From Leptospiraceae bacterium (GTDB lineage Bacteria; Spirochaetota; Leptospiria; Leptospirales; Leptonemataceae): a stretch of 64,000 nucleotides of DNA. Shown piece by piece: positions 51,553 to 61,836 of the stretch. The stretch spans positions 1-64,000 of the forward strand of contig JAOACE010000013.1 in NCBI GenBank assembly GCA_026418015.1, read 5' to 3'. The position numbers and the translations under genes are program-made. The notes beneath the pieces are model-generated. The model was given only the letters and a program-made list of their open reading frames with translations, had not been told where the DNA came from and made no database searches. Every line of letters begins with the position of its first letter. Position 1 is the first letter of the stretch.

Positions 51553-53220
51553 ATGTATAAAAAGCATTTCTTGATTTATTTTACCTTAGTTTTTTTATTG
51601 AATTTTTTTGTTATGCCCATAGAGGCAAGACGAATTGCTGTTCTTTTTGGGACAAACTATCAAGGCAATGAAGCTGATATTCCACCTTTAGAATTATGCG
51701 AAGCTGATGCAAAACTAATGGAACAATCTCTAAAACAATATGGTCAATTCGACGAAACAAAGGTATTGTTAGGAAGAATGGTAACTGCAAGTAATGTAAA
51801 AAAAGCCTTGGAAGAACTGGCTAAAACAACTACAAAAGAAGATGTGATTTTTCTGTACTTTTCTGGGCATGGAACATATCAAAGGGATAGCTCCGCTCCT
51901 AATGGTTTAAGAAATTACTTAGTAATGTATACACGTCCACACATTTCCGATAAGGAACTTAATGATTGGATGAATGGTATTAAAGGAAAAGTTGTATGGG
52001 TTTTTGATTGTTGTTTTTCAGGTGGAATTGTTCAAAAAGGCAAAAATACTCGGGGCGCAGGTGATATACCCGTACCAGAAAATAGCCCTGGCACGGTAAT
52101 ACAAAACGGGGATCAAAACTTTTATTTTAAAGATGCTGTACTTATTGGATCTAGTGATGCAAACGAAACATCCATCGAAATTCGTGGATCCATCAATCAT
52201 GGTATTTTTACTTATTTTTTTGCTCAAGGGCTAAATCCAGCAAATTCGGACTTAAATAACGACAAAACTGTCACTTTATACGAAGCATTTACTTGGTCGG
52301 CAAAACGTGTTACAGAAAAAGCAAAAGAATTTAGACATAAGCAAAATCCTCAAATCAGAGGGAATGCCTCAGGATATCTTATTGCAGGAAACCTAAAGCC
52401 CATTACACCACCATCAGATAATACAGTGCCGAATGTGGTAACACCACAGCCAGAAGTAAGTCCCAATCCACAACCCAATAATCCCATAAGTCCAGCAGAT
52501 CCAGTAACACCAGAAGAACCCCCTGTTGTAGATCAAGGAAACTATGGTAAGATCGAATTAGTCACAACAATCCTAAAAAGTAGACAAGCAGGACAAAATA
52601 CAATGGATCCAACAGAAATTCTAAGAAAAAATCGATTAGGCGATGTAGATAGAAAAATTCGCGTTCTTGTATCTGGAAGTGAATATCCCACAGAAATCAA
52701 ATGGTTAGACGAAAAACAATTAAAACAAGTCTCTGGAGAAGAAATTCCCTTAGGCGTTTATTCTTACCAAGGAAAACCTTATTACAACAAAGCAGCATAT
52801 ATTGTAATCAGTAAGGTGCCAACGGGCGTTCACGAAGTACAAATCGAAGCAGACGATTATCCTGTTATAAGAAAAGTTATCGGTGTAGAAAAAAATAAAT
52901 CCGTAAAGGAATTGATTGTTGCAAGTTTAGCTAACTATGGCACAATTCAAGGTAAAGTTTTTTATAAAAATTTTGAACAACCCTTAGCCGGGCAAGAAGT
53001 ATGGATGCCTACTGTCACTGGCGTAAACCTTGTTTTTAAAATGAAGACAACCAAAGATGGCTCCTTTTGGTTTTTAAACTTACCTCCTGGGGATTTTTAT
53101 AGATTAAAAGTTTCTTTTTTGGAAAACTTAGATCTTGATAATAGTTTCTTAAAAGTTCGTCCAGGAGTTGTAACAAAGGTTGACGTAGTATTGAACAAAA
53201 AAAGTGTAAAAGATCAATGA
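51553..53220 (+). CDS. Secreted caspase-like (peptidase C14) protein
   Basis: A 555-residue exported protein. A signal peptide (~1-25) precedes a caspase-fold p20-like domain (~26-260): RIAVLFGTNYQ, LEELA, IFLYFSGHGTYQ (catalytic H106), then VWVFDCCFSGG with the Cys at C154 of the D-x-C-x-S-G metacaspase motif. Both dyad residues are intact. A Pro-rich linker (~280-335: PQPEVSPNPQPNNPISPADP) joins a PEGA-like beta domain and a C-terminal carboxypeptidase-regulatory-like Ig domain (VFYKNFEQPLAGQEVWM, KDGSFWFLNLPPGDFYRLK). Substrate is unknown. It follows fliT by 60 bp with its own strong ribosome site AAGGAGAGA. Confidence 0.88.
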   Translation: MYKKHFLIYFTLVFLLNFFVMPIEARRIAVLFGTNYQGNEADIPPLELCEADAKLMEQSLKQYGQFDETKVLLGRMVTASNVKKALEELAKTTTKEDVIFLYFSGHGTYQRDSSAPNGLRNYLVMYTRPHISDKELNDWMNGIKGKVVWVFDCCFSGGIVQKGKNTRGAGDIPVPENSPGTVIQNGDQNFYFKDAVLIGSSDANETSIEIRGSINHGIFTYFFAQGLNPANSDLNNDKTVTLYEAFTWSAKRVTEKAKEFRHKQNPQIRGNASGYLIAGNLKPITPPSDNTVPNVVTPQPEVSPNPQPNNPISPADPVTPEEPPVVDQGNYGKIELVTTILKSRQAGQNTMDPTEILRKNRLGDVDRKIRVLVSGSEYPTEIKWLDEKQLKQVSGEEIPLGVYSYQGKPYYNKAAYIVISKVPTGVHEVQIEADDYPVIRKVIGVEKNKSVKELIVASLANYGTIQGKVFYKNFEQPLAGQEVWMPTVTGVNLVFKMKTTKDGSFWFLNLPPGDFYRLKVSFLENLDLDNSFLKVRPGVVTKVDVVLNKKSVKDQ

Positions 53221-53411
53221 GACTTTTAATTTATATATTAATTTTCTACCTGATTTATAGGGTTGTGAAATACTTTATTAATAATAAAATAGAATCCCAG
53301 ACTCAAAAAGAATATTATACGATAGATGAGTATGGGATTCCTCGCAAAGAGAAGGATATTACCAATCAAGTAAAAATCATCGAAGAAAAACGATTCAATC
53401 AAGAAGAATAA
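53217..53411 (+). CDS. Small single-pass membrane protein coupled to the caspase-like gene
   Basis: A 64-residue protein with one N-terminal hydrophobic helix (LLIYILIFYLIYRVVKYFI) and a charged tail. It begins inside the stop of the caspase-like gene (ATGA 53217-53220), so it is translated with it. No family is recognised; possible partner, regulator or anchoring protein. Confidence 0.65.
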   Translation: MRLLIYILIFYLIYRVVKYFINNKIESQTQKEYYTIDEYGIPRKEKDITNQVKIIEEKRFNQEE

Positions 53412-53420
53412 TAAAATAAT

Positions 53421-53963
53421 TTAACTATAAAATTTTATAAATTCATCTAAAATATAAGGAATTGATGAACTAATAATCAAGGATTCTACGTCTTCTCTGT
53501 TTAAGAATCCTTCTCTTACCATTTCGAGCAGAAACTTTTTAAAGGTTAAATAATAATCGGCAACATTCAAAATACTAATAGGTTTATCCATCAACCCCAA
53601 TTGCTTGTAAGTAAAAACTTCGAAAAATTCATCCATGGTTCCAACTCCACCTGGTAGAACTAAAAATGCATCGGATAATTCAATCATCTTTTCTTTTCTT
53701 TCTTGCATACTCTTTACAATGTATGTATTTGTTAAATTTTTGTGCAGAATTTCTTTCTCTGCTAAAAATTCAGGAATAACACCATAGATGGGAATATCAA
53801 ATTGATTCGCAGTGGTAGCTAATAGTCCCATAAGACCAATACTACCACCACCATAAACAATTTCAAACCCGCGTTTTTTTATCTCTTCGCAAAGCTCCCC
53901 TATCTTTCTTCCAAAAAGAGGGTTAATTCCTGTTCTTGATCCAAGAAATATGCATATCTTCAT
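53421..53963 (-). CDS. LOG family cytokinin riboside 5'-monophosphate phosphoribohydrolase-like
   Basis: A 180-residue Rossmann-like protein of the LOG/TIGR00730 family. The signature VLPGGVGTMDEFFEVF (PGGxGT and E) and SFGGGSIGLMG-like YGGGSIGLMG are present. Enzymes of the group hydrolyse nucleoside monophosphates to base plus ribose 5-phosphate. It lies 2 bp after the FAS-I-like acyltransferase, in an operon with efp. Confidence 0.93.
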   Translation of the reverse strand: MKICIFLGSRTGINPLFGRKIGELCEEIKKRGFEIVYGGGSIGLMGLLATTANQFDIPIYGVIPEFLAEKEILHKNLTNTYIVKSMQERKEKMIELSDAFLVLPGGVGTMDEFFEVFTYKQLGLMDKPISILNVADYYLTFKKFLLEMVREGFLNREDVESLIISSSIPYILDEFIKFYS

Positions 53964-53965
53964 GT

Positions 53966-55102
53966 TTAAAATAATTCTTTAACATCCTTAGGATTTGCTA
54001 AACATAAAACATTTATATTACCACCAAGAGATGTAATTGTTTCTTGGGTAAGTCGTTGACTTGTTTTACCAGGGCCAAAATCAATAATATAATCTACGGT
54101 ATTTATAGCTGGTTTGACTGCCATGTCCCAATGTAAAGTACTTACTAATAAATCGCGACTCATTACCGGCATTAAACCAGACATTTTACGATAGTCTTCT
54201 CCATTCGCGAAGGTATAGACAGGTATTTTTAAATCCTTCATATCATAAGAGAAATTTTCTTTTTTCATATCTTCTAGAACTTTTGGGACAGATTCTTCCA
54301 TGTATGGACTATGGAATGGACAAGTCGTTTTTAAGAAAATAAATTTAATTTTATTCTCTTCGAAAAATGATTTATTTTCTTTATAAAATAATAATAATGA
54401 TTTTCGGTAAGAAGATAAAACGCGATTTGTTGGTGTATTGTATAAACCAACATAAATTTTCGGAGCTATATTTTTTTCGTTAAATTTATGCACTAATTCT
54501 TCGATTATTTTATGTTCTGAACCTAAGACAGCTACCATTGGAGCGGGGTCTTTTAATCCCAATTCTTGTGCTAATTTTAGCTCTTCGTCCGTAGGATTTA
54601 AATAGGGAAACACTTCTTGTGCTCTTAGTGCTAAGTAAGTTATATACTTCATGTAGAGTCGAAGAGCTTTATAATAATCTTCTCCTTCTAAGCCGAGTGC
54701 TAATAAGGTTGCAGAAATCAGCCCTTGACTATGCCCTGTTGCTGAAGCTAAGATACTTTTTACCGTAGAAAAAGGATATTTTAGTCGGAATTGCTCATAA
54801 TAAGCAAGTTGTGTCATCTGAATCATTACCAAAGATACGCCAGCGGTAGATAAATAATCTTCGGATGGGATAGAGGATTCATCCTTTAGCCACTTTTCTG
54901 GATCTAAACCATAAGGTGTTGCAACAGCATTTTGAGTTAAAGATTTTAGTTCATTTACAGCATCAATTGCATGATGAAAAAAATCATTTAATGTACCAGA
55001 ATCGTATAATTTTTTTAGCTCGGAATACCATGGGGAACCTTGACCACCCATCTGAAAAAAAATCTTTTTATTTTCTTTTAAAAGATTTTCTATTAACGGC
55101 AT
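53966..55102 (-). CDS. FAS-I-like acyltransferase (FabD superfamily)
   Basis: A 378-residue stand-alone acyltransferase. ATG 55102 has the ribosome site AAGGAGTAAGAAT; an upstream start at 55141 would overlap efp. The nucleophile is in ATGHSQGL (S125) and a second acid/base His in TCPFHSPYME. Unlike ordinary FabD, with GHSxGE and ~310 residues, this resembles the malonyl/acetyl-transferase domain of type I fatty acid synthases: MGGQGS, GHSQGL, VGLYNTPTNRVLSS, and FGPGKTSQRL. The partner acyl carrier is unknown. In operon efp-this gene-LOG. Confidence 0.75.
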   Translation of the reverse strand: MPLIENLLKENKKIFFQMGGQGSPWYSELKKLYDSGTLNDFFHHAIDAVNELKSLTQNAVATPYGLDPEKWLKDESSIPSEDYLSTAGVSLVMIQMTQLAYYEQFRLKYPFSTVKSILASATGHSQGLISATLLALGLEGEDYYKALRLYMKYITYLALRAQEVFPYLNPTDEELKLAQELGLKDPAPMVAVLGSEHKIIEELVHKFNEKNIAPKIYVGLYNTPTNRVLSSYRKSLLLFYKENKSFFEENKIKFIFLKTTCPFHSPYMEESVPKVLEDMKKENFSYDMKDLKIPVYTFANGEDYRKMSGLMPVMSRDLLVSTLHWDMAVKPAINTVDYIIDFGPGKTSQRLTQETITSLGGNINVLCLANPKDVKELF

Positions 55103-55118
55103 ATTCTTACTCCTTTTT

Positions 55119-55682
55119 TTATTTATTGACTCTTTCCACAAAGGAAAGATCTCTTAAATCTATTTTAATTATATCCCCTTGACGAATATGAATAGGAACT
55201 AATATTTCTCCTCCGGTTTCTACTTGAACCTTTTTCCAAGCAGTACCGACAGTATCACCTTTTACACCTTCTTCTGCATAGGTTACTTGAAGCTCGACAA
55301 ATGTTGGTGGAGAAACACTTACAGGTTGATTTTCGTAAAAAAACACATCAAATACCATTTCTTCTTTTATAAAATCTAATATATCTTCTAGTAATGCAAC
55401 AGGTATGTTGAATTGTTCATAATCATTTTTATCCATCATTACAAGGTGATCCCCTTCTCTATAAAGGTAGCTCATGGAACGTTTATCCAATTCTACATCT
55501 TCGATTTTTTCGGAAGACTTAAAAGTTCTTTCGATCACATTCCCTTTTTTGATATTCTTTAACTTTGTTCGAACAAATGCACTACCTTTACCAGGATTGA
55601 CAAATTGAGAAAATGTAACAGTGTATAAATCACCATCAACTTTTATTACCATTCCTTTTCTTAAATCTATTGGGTTTATCAT
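55119..55682 (-). CDS. efp: Elongation factor P
   Basis: A 187-residue EF-P of three beta-barrel domains that frees ribosomes stalled on polyproline. The loop reads NPGKGSAFVR with the modified lysine at K32, consistent with the beta-lysyl type. The remaining motifs (KIEDVELDKRSMSYLYREGD, FMDKNDYEQF-like, GDTVGTAWKKVQVETGG, GDIIKIDLRD) match the family. First gene of a three-gene minus-strand operon. A minus-strand terminator lies upstream, isolating it from rpiA. Confidence 0.96.
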   Translation of the reverse strand: MINPIDLRKGMVIKVDGDLYTVTFSQFVNPGKGSAFVRTKLKNIKKGNVIERTFKSSEKIEDVELDKRSMSYLYREGDHLVMMDKNDYEQFNIPVALLEDILDFIKEEMVFDVFFYENQPVSVSPPTFVELQVTYAEEGVKGDTVGTAWKKVQVETGGEILVPIHIRQGDIIKIDLRDLSFVERVNK

Positions 55683-55867
55683 ATTGGTAGATTTTTTAAA
55701 AGTGATCTTAATGTCTATAATTTTTATTATGTTTTAAAATTAAGAAAAAATTCCCAATGTATATGTTTTCTATTTCTATTAAACCTATTCCAGTATATTT
55801 GAATTGTATCGATTTATCACGAAACTAATTCTTTTTAACATAAAACTTAATTTTATATGACTATCAT

Positions 55868-55908
55868 AAAAAAAACGACGATGTTGTCGATATTTTTAAA
55901 ACAACATC
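55868..55908 (-). terminator. Rho-independent terminator after rpiA
   Basis: On the minus strand, GATGTTGT (55908-55901) pairs with ACAACATC (55887-55880) around 13 bases, then GTCG and eight T (55875-55868). It separates the mutase operon from the efp operon. Confidence 0.7.
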
Positions 55909-55911
55909 CTA

Positions 55912-56610
55912 TCATTTTCTATGCATTATTTCTTTTCGTCCACCAGTTATTACTAGATGCGGCTTATACAAAGAAAAAATCCCATTTTCTACAACGCCAG
56001 GAATGGAATTGAGTTTAATTTCTAATTCTTCTGGGTGAAAATTTTCGAATTTTACATCTAACACAAAGTTTCCTTTGTCTGTAATAACAGGTCCATCTTT
56101 TTTTTGAGCCATTCGAATTTGCATATTTACAGGATTGAGTTTTTCTATTTGCTTTTGAACAATAGAAATTGCTTCTGGAATTACTTCTATGGGAACTGGA
56201 AACTTTTCTCCTAATCGTTTAACGTGTTTTGATTCATCCACAATGCAAATAAATTGATTACTCATGGAATGAACAATCTTCTCGAGGGTATGTGCAGCAC
56301 CACCGCCTTTAATAAGATTGAATTCTGAATCTACTTCGTCTGCCCCATCAATAGTTAAATCTAAACTAGAAAAATATTGAATAGGATATACTGGTATATT
56401 GTATTCTTTTGCCAATAAAAAAGATTGGAAAGATGTAACACAACATTCGATTTTTAAACCTTCTTTTTGAATTCTTTCACCTAATTTTTTTATCGCAATA
56501 GCTGTAGTACTTCCTGTTCCTAATCCTACCTTCATGTTGTTCTTGATAAATTCCACAGAGCGTGTTGCTGCTTCTTCTTTTGCTTGTAAATTTGATTGTA
56601 TGTCCTTCAT
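55912..56610 (-). CDS. rpiA: Ribose-5-phosphate isomerase A
   Basis: A 232-residue isomerase of the pentose phosphate pathway. Motifs: MKVGLGTGSTTAIAIKKL, TIDGADEVDSEFNLIKGGGAAHTLEKIV and GNFVLDVKF. Complete length. It begins 2 bp after the meaB stop, so it belongs to the mutA-mutB-meaB operon though unrelated in pathway, and its 3' end has a clear terminator. Confidence 0.96.
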   Translation of the reverse strand: MKDIQSNLQAKEEAATRSVEFIKNNMKVGLGTGSTTAIAIKKLGERIQKEGLKIECCVTSFQSFLLAKEYNIPVYPIQYFSSLDLTIDGADEVDSEFNLIKGGGAAHTLEKIVHSMSNQFICIVDESKHVKRLGEKFPVPIEVIPEAISIVQKQIEKLNPVNMQIRMAQKKDGPVITDKGNFVLDVKFENFHPEELEIKLNSIPGVVENGIFSLYKPHLVITGGRKEIMHRK

Positions 56611-56612
56611 AG

Positions 56613-57683
56613 TTATCTCTTATATTGATCAAAAATTATGCTTAATAATTGTTCTGCTGCATCAAAAGGGGTAATTTCTTGGTTCAAAATTTTTTCTTTT
56701 AGTTCTTGGTATTCGCTTTGGATTTTTTCTAATATTTGGCCTTTTATCTTTTCGAAAAAAGACTGCTCAAACCAATAGAGGGATTGTTCTCTTCTTCGCG
56801 TTTCGAAATAGCTTTTAGATGTTTCTGGATGAATTTTGTTTTTCATCAATGTTTCGAAGTTTATTAACATCTGATAGACTTCGTCAAATCCTAATTTTGT
56901 AATGCTAGAAGTTAGAATGATGGGAGGATTCCAACCACTTTTCGACAAAGGAAAATAATGCAATGCTCTTTGAATATCAGCCCTTGCAATCTTTGCTTTT
57001 TTTAGGTTGTCGCCATCTGCCTTGGTTATCACTATTCCATCTGCCATCTCCATTATGCCACGCTTCATCCCTTGAAGTTCGTCGCCAGAACCGGGAAGAA
57101 TCAAAAGCATAAAAAAATCTACCATAGAATGAACTAATACTTCGCCTTGTCCAACACCAACTGTTTCTATTATGATTCGATCAAATCCTGCTGCTTCGCA
57201 CAATATGATTGCTTCTCTCGTTCTTTTTGCAACACCACCTGGAACTCTTCCCGATGGTGATGGACGGATGTATGCATTTGGATGCTTGCTTAAATTTTCC
57301 ATTCGCGTTTTATCGCCTAATATACTACCACCAGAACGCTCGCTTGTTGGATCAACTGCAAGCACTGCTACTTTATGTCCTTTTTCTATCAGATCCAAAC
57401 CAAAAGATTCGATAAAAGTACTCTTACCAACCCCAGGAATGCCCGTAATACCTATGCGAAAAGAATCAGTATTTATTTTTAAACATTCTTTGATAATTCT
57501 TCCCGCTAATTGTTGATCTTCAGGATTTTCGCTTTCTATCAGTGTAATTGCTTTGCTAAGAATAACTCTATCCTGGTTTAGTATTCCTTCGACATATTCT
57601 TCGAAAGAATAGGTTCTTTTTTTAAACCTACTTTTATCCAAGTAAGGATTAATGGATGGCGGAATATCTACCATTAGACTCAT
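56613..57683 (-). CDS. meaB: Methylmalonyl-CoA mutase G-protein chaperone MeaB
   Basis: A 356-residue GTPase of the MeaB/ArgK group that loads and protects adenosylcobalamin in methylmalonyl-CoA mutase. Walker [13 protein letters not shown] (78-89), the [18 protein letters not shown] segment, the switch [10 protein letters not shown] and VITKADGDN. It overlaps mutB by 4 bp (57680-57683). Strong functional tie to the two mutase genes upstream. Confidence 0.96.
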   Translation of the reverse strand: MSLMVDIPPSINPYLDKSRFKKRTYSFEEYVEGILNQDRVILSKAITLIESENPEDQQLAGRIIKECLKINTDSFRIGITGIPGVGKSTFIESFGLDLIEKGHKVAVLAVDPTSERSGGSILGDKTRMENLSKHPNAYIRPSPSGRVPGGVAKRTREAIILCEAAGFDRIIIETVGVGQGEVLVHSMVDFFMLLILPGSGDELQGMKRGIMEMADGIVITKADGDNLKKAKIARADIQRALHYFPLSKSGWNPPIILTSSITKLGFDEVYQMLINFETLMKNKIHPETSKSYFETRRREQSLYWFEQSFFEKIKGQILEKIQSEYQELKEKILNQEITPFDAAEQLLSIIFDQYKR

Positions 57684-59854
57684 TTTTTTACAACTTCTGA
57701 ACGAGAATTTAACAATATTTCCATCAGCTGTATTGCTGACTGAGAAATAATTGTTCCAGGTCCAAAAATAGCAGCCACTCCAGCTTTGTAGAGAGCATCA
57801 TAATCTTGATGAGGAATTACACCACCTGCAACGACAATTATATCGTCTCGATTTGCTTTTTTCAATTCTTCGATTACTTGTGGGATCAGAGTTTTATGAC
57901 CACCAGCAAGGCTCGAAACACCTAATATATGAACATCGTTTTCTATAGCTTGTTTTGCTACTTCTTCCGGTGTCTGAAATAACGGACCAACATCAACATC
58001 AAAACCTAAATCTGCAAAACTTGTCGCCACGACTTTTGCACCCCTATCATGTCCATCTTGTCCCATTTTTGCAACTAGTATTCTTGGTCTTCTTCCTTCT
58101 ATTTTATAAAATTTTTCTACTAATTCTTTTGCTTTGTTAAAATAAGGATCTTCTTGAATTTCTGAAGAATATACACCAGAAATCGTTCTTATAGGAGCTT
58201 GATATCGTCCGAAGACTTTCTCCATTGCATAAGAGATTTCTCCTAATGTTGCTCTTTTTCGCGCTGCTTCTACTGCTAATGCTAATAGATTTCCTTTGCC
58301 AGTTCTTGCACATTCGGTAATCGCATTAAGTGCTTGTTGAACTTCTTCTTCGTTTCTTTTTGCTTTAACTTGTTTTAATTTTTCGATTTGAGCATTTCTG
58401 ACAGCAGTGTTGTCAACAGATAATATTTCTATAGGAACTTCTTTATCCGGTCTAAAACGATTTACTCCTACAATCACGTCTTTACCAGAATCAATCCTTG
58501 CTTGTTTTCTTGCAGCAGCTTCTTCTATACGCATTTTAGGAAGTCCTTGCTCGATGGCTTTTGCCATTCCTCCTAATTCTTCTACTTCTTGGATTAATTT
58601 CCATGCTCTTCTTGCAAGTAAATGTGTAATAGATTCTACATAATAAGAACCAGCCCATGGGTCGATTGCTTTGGTTATACCAGTTTCTTCTTGTAAATAG
58701 ATTTGAGTATTTCGCGCAATTCTAGCAGAGAAATCTGTAGGAAGTGCTATTGCTTCGTCTAATGCATTTGTATGTAATGATTGAGTATGTCCTAATGCAG
58801 CAGATAGTGCTTCTATACAAGTACGAATTACATTGTTAAAAGGATCTTGTTCTGTTAAGCTCCAACCAGAAGTCTGACAATGCGTTCTTAATGCCATAGA
58901 TTTAGGGTTTTTTGGGTTAAATTGTTTTACAATTTTAGCCCATAACATTCGCGCAGCTCTCATCTTGGCAATTTCCATAAAATGATTCATACCAATTGCC
59001 CAGAAGAAAGATAATCGCGGTGCAAAATCATCGATGTCTAATCCCGCTTTAATACCTGTTCTGATGTATTCTAAACCATCTGCTAATGTATAAGCTAATT
59101 CTAAATCTGCTGTGGCACCAGCTTCTTGCATGTGATAACCACTTATACTGATAGAATTAAATTTTGGCATGTGTTTTGATGTATACTCAAAGATATCTGC
59201 AATAATGCGCATGGATGGTTCTGGTGGATAAATGTAAGTATTCCTAACCATGAATTCTTTTAAAATATCGTTTTGTATTGTACCTGTGAGTTTTTCTGGA
59301 GGTACACCTTGTTCTTCTCCAGCTACAATAAAAAATGCCATGATTGGAATTACTGCACCATTCATCGTCATAGAAACAGAGACAGTATCCAATGGAATTT
59401 GATCAAAAAGAATCTTCATATCTTCGACGGTATCAATAGCAACACCTGCCATTCCAACATCGCCAACTACTCTGGGATGATCTGAATCATATCCCCTATG
59501 TGTAGCAAGATCAAATGCAACAGACAAACCTTTTTGACCAGCTGCTAAATTTCTACGGTAGAAGGCGTTCGATTCTTCTGCGGTAGAAAACCCAGCATAT
59601 TGACGAATTGTCCATGGACTTAGGGTGTACATAGTGGCATAAGGACCACGTAAATAAGGAGGAATACCTGCTGCATAATCCAAATGTTCCACATCTTTTA
59701 TATCTTTTTGTAAATACACCGCGATAGTAGGAACTTTTTCTGGTGTAATCCATGGTTCTGGAATACTTTTATACAACAAATCTTCGAACTCTTCTTCGGT
59801 TATTTTACGAAATGACTCTTTTGTATTTTTAATATTGCGATATTGTGGTCTCAT
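57680..59854 (-). CDS. mutB: Methylmalonyl-CoA mutase, large (catalytic) subunit
   Basis: A 724-residue B12 enzyme that converts (R)-methylmalonyl-CoA to succinyl-CoA. The N-terminal substrate barrel ([54 protein letters not shown]) precedes the C-terminal cobalamin domain (~590-724), whose His is in GQDGHDRG followed by [10 protein letters not shown] strong ribosome site, AAGGAGATAGG, precedes the ATG. Central gene of a mutA-mutB-meaB-rpiA operon. It would serve propionyl-CoA from odd-chain or branched acids and amino acids. Confidence 0.97.
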   Translation of the reverse strand: MRPQYRNIKNTKESFRKITEEEFEDLLYKSIPEPWITPEKVPTIAVYLQKDIKDVEHLDYAAGIPPYLRGPYATMYTLSPWTIRQYAGFSTAEESNAFYRRNLAAGQKGLSVAFDLATHRGYDSDHPRVVGDVGMAGVAIDTVEDMKILFDQIPLDTVSVSMTMNGAVIPIMAFFIVAGEEQGVPPEKLTGTIQNDILKEFMVRNTYIYPPEPSMRIIADIFEYTSKHMPKFNSISISGYHMQEAGATADLELAYTLADGLEYIRTGIKAGLDIDDFAPRLSFFWAIGMNHFMEIAKMRAARMLWAKIVKQFNPKNPKSMALRTHCQTSGWSLTEQDPFNNVIRTCIEALSAALGHTQSLHTNALDEAIALPTDFSARIARNTQIYLQEETGITKAIDPWAGSYYVESITHLLARRAWKLIQEVEELGGMAKAIEQGLPKMRIEEAAARKQARIDSGKDVIVGVNRFRPDKEVPIEILSVDNTAVRNAQIEKLKQVKAKRNEEEVQQALNAITECARTGKGNLLALAVEAARKRATLGEISYAMEKVFGRYQAPIRTISGVYSSEIQEDPYFNKAKELVEKFYKIEGRRPRILVAKMGQDGHDRGAKVVATSFADLGFDVDVGPLFQTPEEVAKQAIENDVHILGVSSLAGGHKTLIPQVIEELKKANRDDIIVVAGGVIPHQDYDALYKAGVAAIFGPGTIISQSAIQLMEILLNSRSEVVKK

Positions 59855-59865
59855 ATCCTATCTCC

Positions 59866-61764
59866 TTAATTGTTTTCTAAAAATAACTTCTGATAACGTT
59901 CTAATGTTTCGAATAAATTACTTTTAATATGTATAAAATCATCAATCCCTTGATTTTGCAATTCTTCTTTGGATTCGGGTAATCCAGCAATTAATACAGA
60001 TTTTTTGAATGCCAGTAAATCGTTTTTAATTTCTTTAAACATATCCAGATATTCATTGTCGCTAGAACAAAGAACAAAGGCATCGATTTTTTTATTGGAT
60101 ATTTGTTTAAGAAAATTTAATATTCCTTCTTTGTTTTTTAAATCGCCCGGATCTTCTACTTTAAACCCAGCACAACCAAAAAAGTTCATAATAAATGAAG
60201 CTCTTGCTCTTTGCATTGCCAAATTTCCAAAGGGTATTAACTGAATTACGGGTATTCCTTTTTTTTGAGAAAGCTCTTCTGTTTTAAGTCGAAGCTTTTC
60301 GAAGAATATAGGTGCTCTAAATACTTGAATCGCTTTAAGATTTTCTTTTGTTTCGTAATCGCCAATTAAATTGATAGTTTTATATTCTTCTAGTAAAAAA
60401 TCTTTTGGGTTGGGATATTGATTAACGCCTAACAAAAATTCTTTACGCGATTTCGCGTTATTAATTCGTATTTTTTGCATTTCTTTTATTTGATTTTGAA
60501 TGTAGCCATCTTCTATTGCTTTTTTAAATCCACCTTGATCTTCGATGTTTAAGAAAAGTTCCCATGCTTTTTCTACGATTTTGTCTGTTGCATTTTCGAT
60601 ATAATAAGAACCACCTGCTGGATCTGTAACATAATCTAAGTGACTTTCGTATTTTAAAATCAACTGAGTATTTATGGCTAATCTTCTTGTAAATTCATCA
60701 TCATCATTGTTTACAGCACTGATAGGTAAAACCACCAAAGAATCAACTCCTCCTACGATTGCTCCCATCGCAGATATAGTATTTCTTAACATGTTATTAT
60801 AAATATCATAAATAGAATGGTGAAACAAAGACGAAACAGCCAATTGTTGAGGTCCTTCTTTATAATTTTCGATAGAAAATCCTTTTAATACCATTGCAAT
60901 CAATCTTCTTGTCGCTCTAAACTTCGCAATTTCTAAAAAGTACAATGAACCCGATGCTTGAACCAACGTTATTTTTGGTAAAATAGAACGAATCTCTTGG
61001 TTTTCTAAGTTTGTTAATATTTCTGCAAAAGCACTCATGGTGATTCCCAATTCCATGGCAGGAGGAAGTCCCGCATTGTGATACACATCACCACGAATTG
61101 CAAGAAATGGTAAAGAATAATTATTAAAATAATTTTTTAAATTTTTTATAAAATCATTCCAGTCATAAGTATAATTACCTGTTAAAAGATAATCTAAAAA
61201 TGGATCGAACAAAATAGAAGTTCTTAAAGTTTGATTTTTAATGACTTGGTATAAATCTTCGCTACTTCCTATCAAATAATTTTTAAACTGATACTTTTCG
61301 ATTAAACCTAGAAGATTTTTTAATGATTCAATATTTGTAATAGATTTTCCATAAAACGTGTAAGGAAAGGATTTTTTACCATAAGGTAAAATTATCCCTT
61401 CTGCTCCTCGTCTTGTAGTTTGTTCGAGTTTGGTTTTAATTTCTTCTTCTGTTCCTTGGATGTATTGTAATACATCCCATTTCTGAGAAAATTTTTTTCC
61501 TCTCGTATAGGGATAAACACCAGGATAATCATGAATAAATTCGAGTAATGATAAATCTTCTTTTGTGTAAAAAGGTGGCAGAACGAAATCATCTAATGTT
61601 TTCCAAGAAATTGCAGAAATATCTTTTGGTTTACCAGATTTTTCTAATTGTTTATAAATTTCGTTTAACCATTCTTGTTTGGAAGTTGGAGGAAATTCAT
61701 TTAAAAATAATACTTCGTCTGGATTGGGATAATACTCTTTTAATTCATCTAAATATTTTCGCAT
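59866..61764 (-). CDS. mutA: Methylmalonyl-CoA mutase, small (non-catalytic) subunit
   Basis: A 632-residue paralogue of the large subunit that forms its heterodimer partner. It keeps the barrel (RTSILFDPFLDYLLTGNY, RGDVYHNAGLPPAMELGI) but is divergent. The C-terminal cobalamin-type domain lacks the DxHxxG motif, reading ARASFIMNFFGCAGFKVED instead, so it should not bind B12. First of the four-gene operon, 11 bp before mutB. As in other heterodimeric mutases, it is structural. Confidence 0.93.
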   Translation of the reverse strand: MRKYLDELKEYYPNPDEVLFLNEFPPTSKQEWLNEIYKQLEKSGKPKDISAISWKTLDDFVLPPFYTKEDLSLLEFIHDYPGVYPYTRGKKFSQKWDVLQYIQGTEEEIKTKLEQTTRRGAEGIILPYGKKSFPYTFYGKSITNIESLKNLLGLIEKYQFKNYLIGSSEDLYQVIKNQTLRTSILFDPFLDYLLTGNYTYDWNDFIKNLKNYFNNYSLPFLAIRGDVYHNAGLPPAMELGITMSAFAEILTNLENQEIRSILPKITLVQASGSLYFLEIAKFRATRRLIAMVLKGFSIENYKEGPQQLAVSSLFHHSIYDIYNNMLRNTISAMGAIVGGVDSLVVLPISAVNNDDDEFTRRLAINTQLILKYESHLDYVTDPAGGSYYIENATDKIVEKAWELFLNIEDQGGFKKAIEDGYIQNQIKEMQKIRINNAKSRKEFLLGVNQYPNPKDFLLEEYKTINLIGDYETKENLKAIQVFRAPIFFEKLRLKTEELSQKKGIPVIQLIPFGNLAMQRARASFIMNFFGCAGFKVEDPGDLKNKEGILNFLKQISNKKIDAFVLCSSDNEYLDMFKEIKNDLLAFKKSVLIAGLPESKEELQNQGIDDFIHIKSNLFETLERYQKLFLENN

Positions 61765-61836
61765 AAGTACATTTTTTTTATTTTTTGAATTTTTTCCAGA
61801 ATTTTATAATTTTTATTTATATTTTATCATATAGAA

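Noticed and set aside
53426..53439. 14-bp perfect palindrome TATAAAATTTTATA
   Set aside because: It lies in the last codons of the LOG gene and is likely a by-product of AT-rich coding sequence.
59866..61764. mutA as a pseudogene because its B12 motif is lost
   Set aside because: The small subunit of heterodimeric mutases normally lacks this motif, and the frame is intact.
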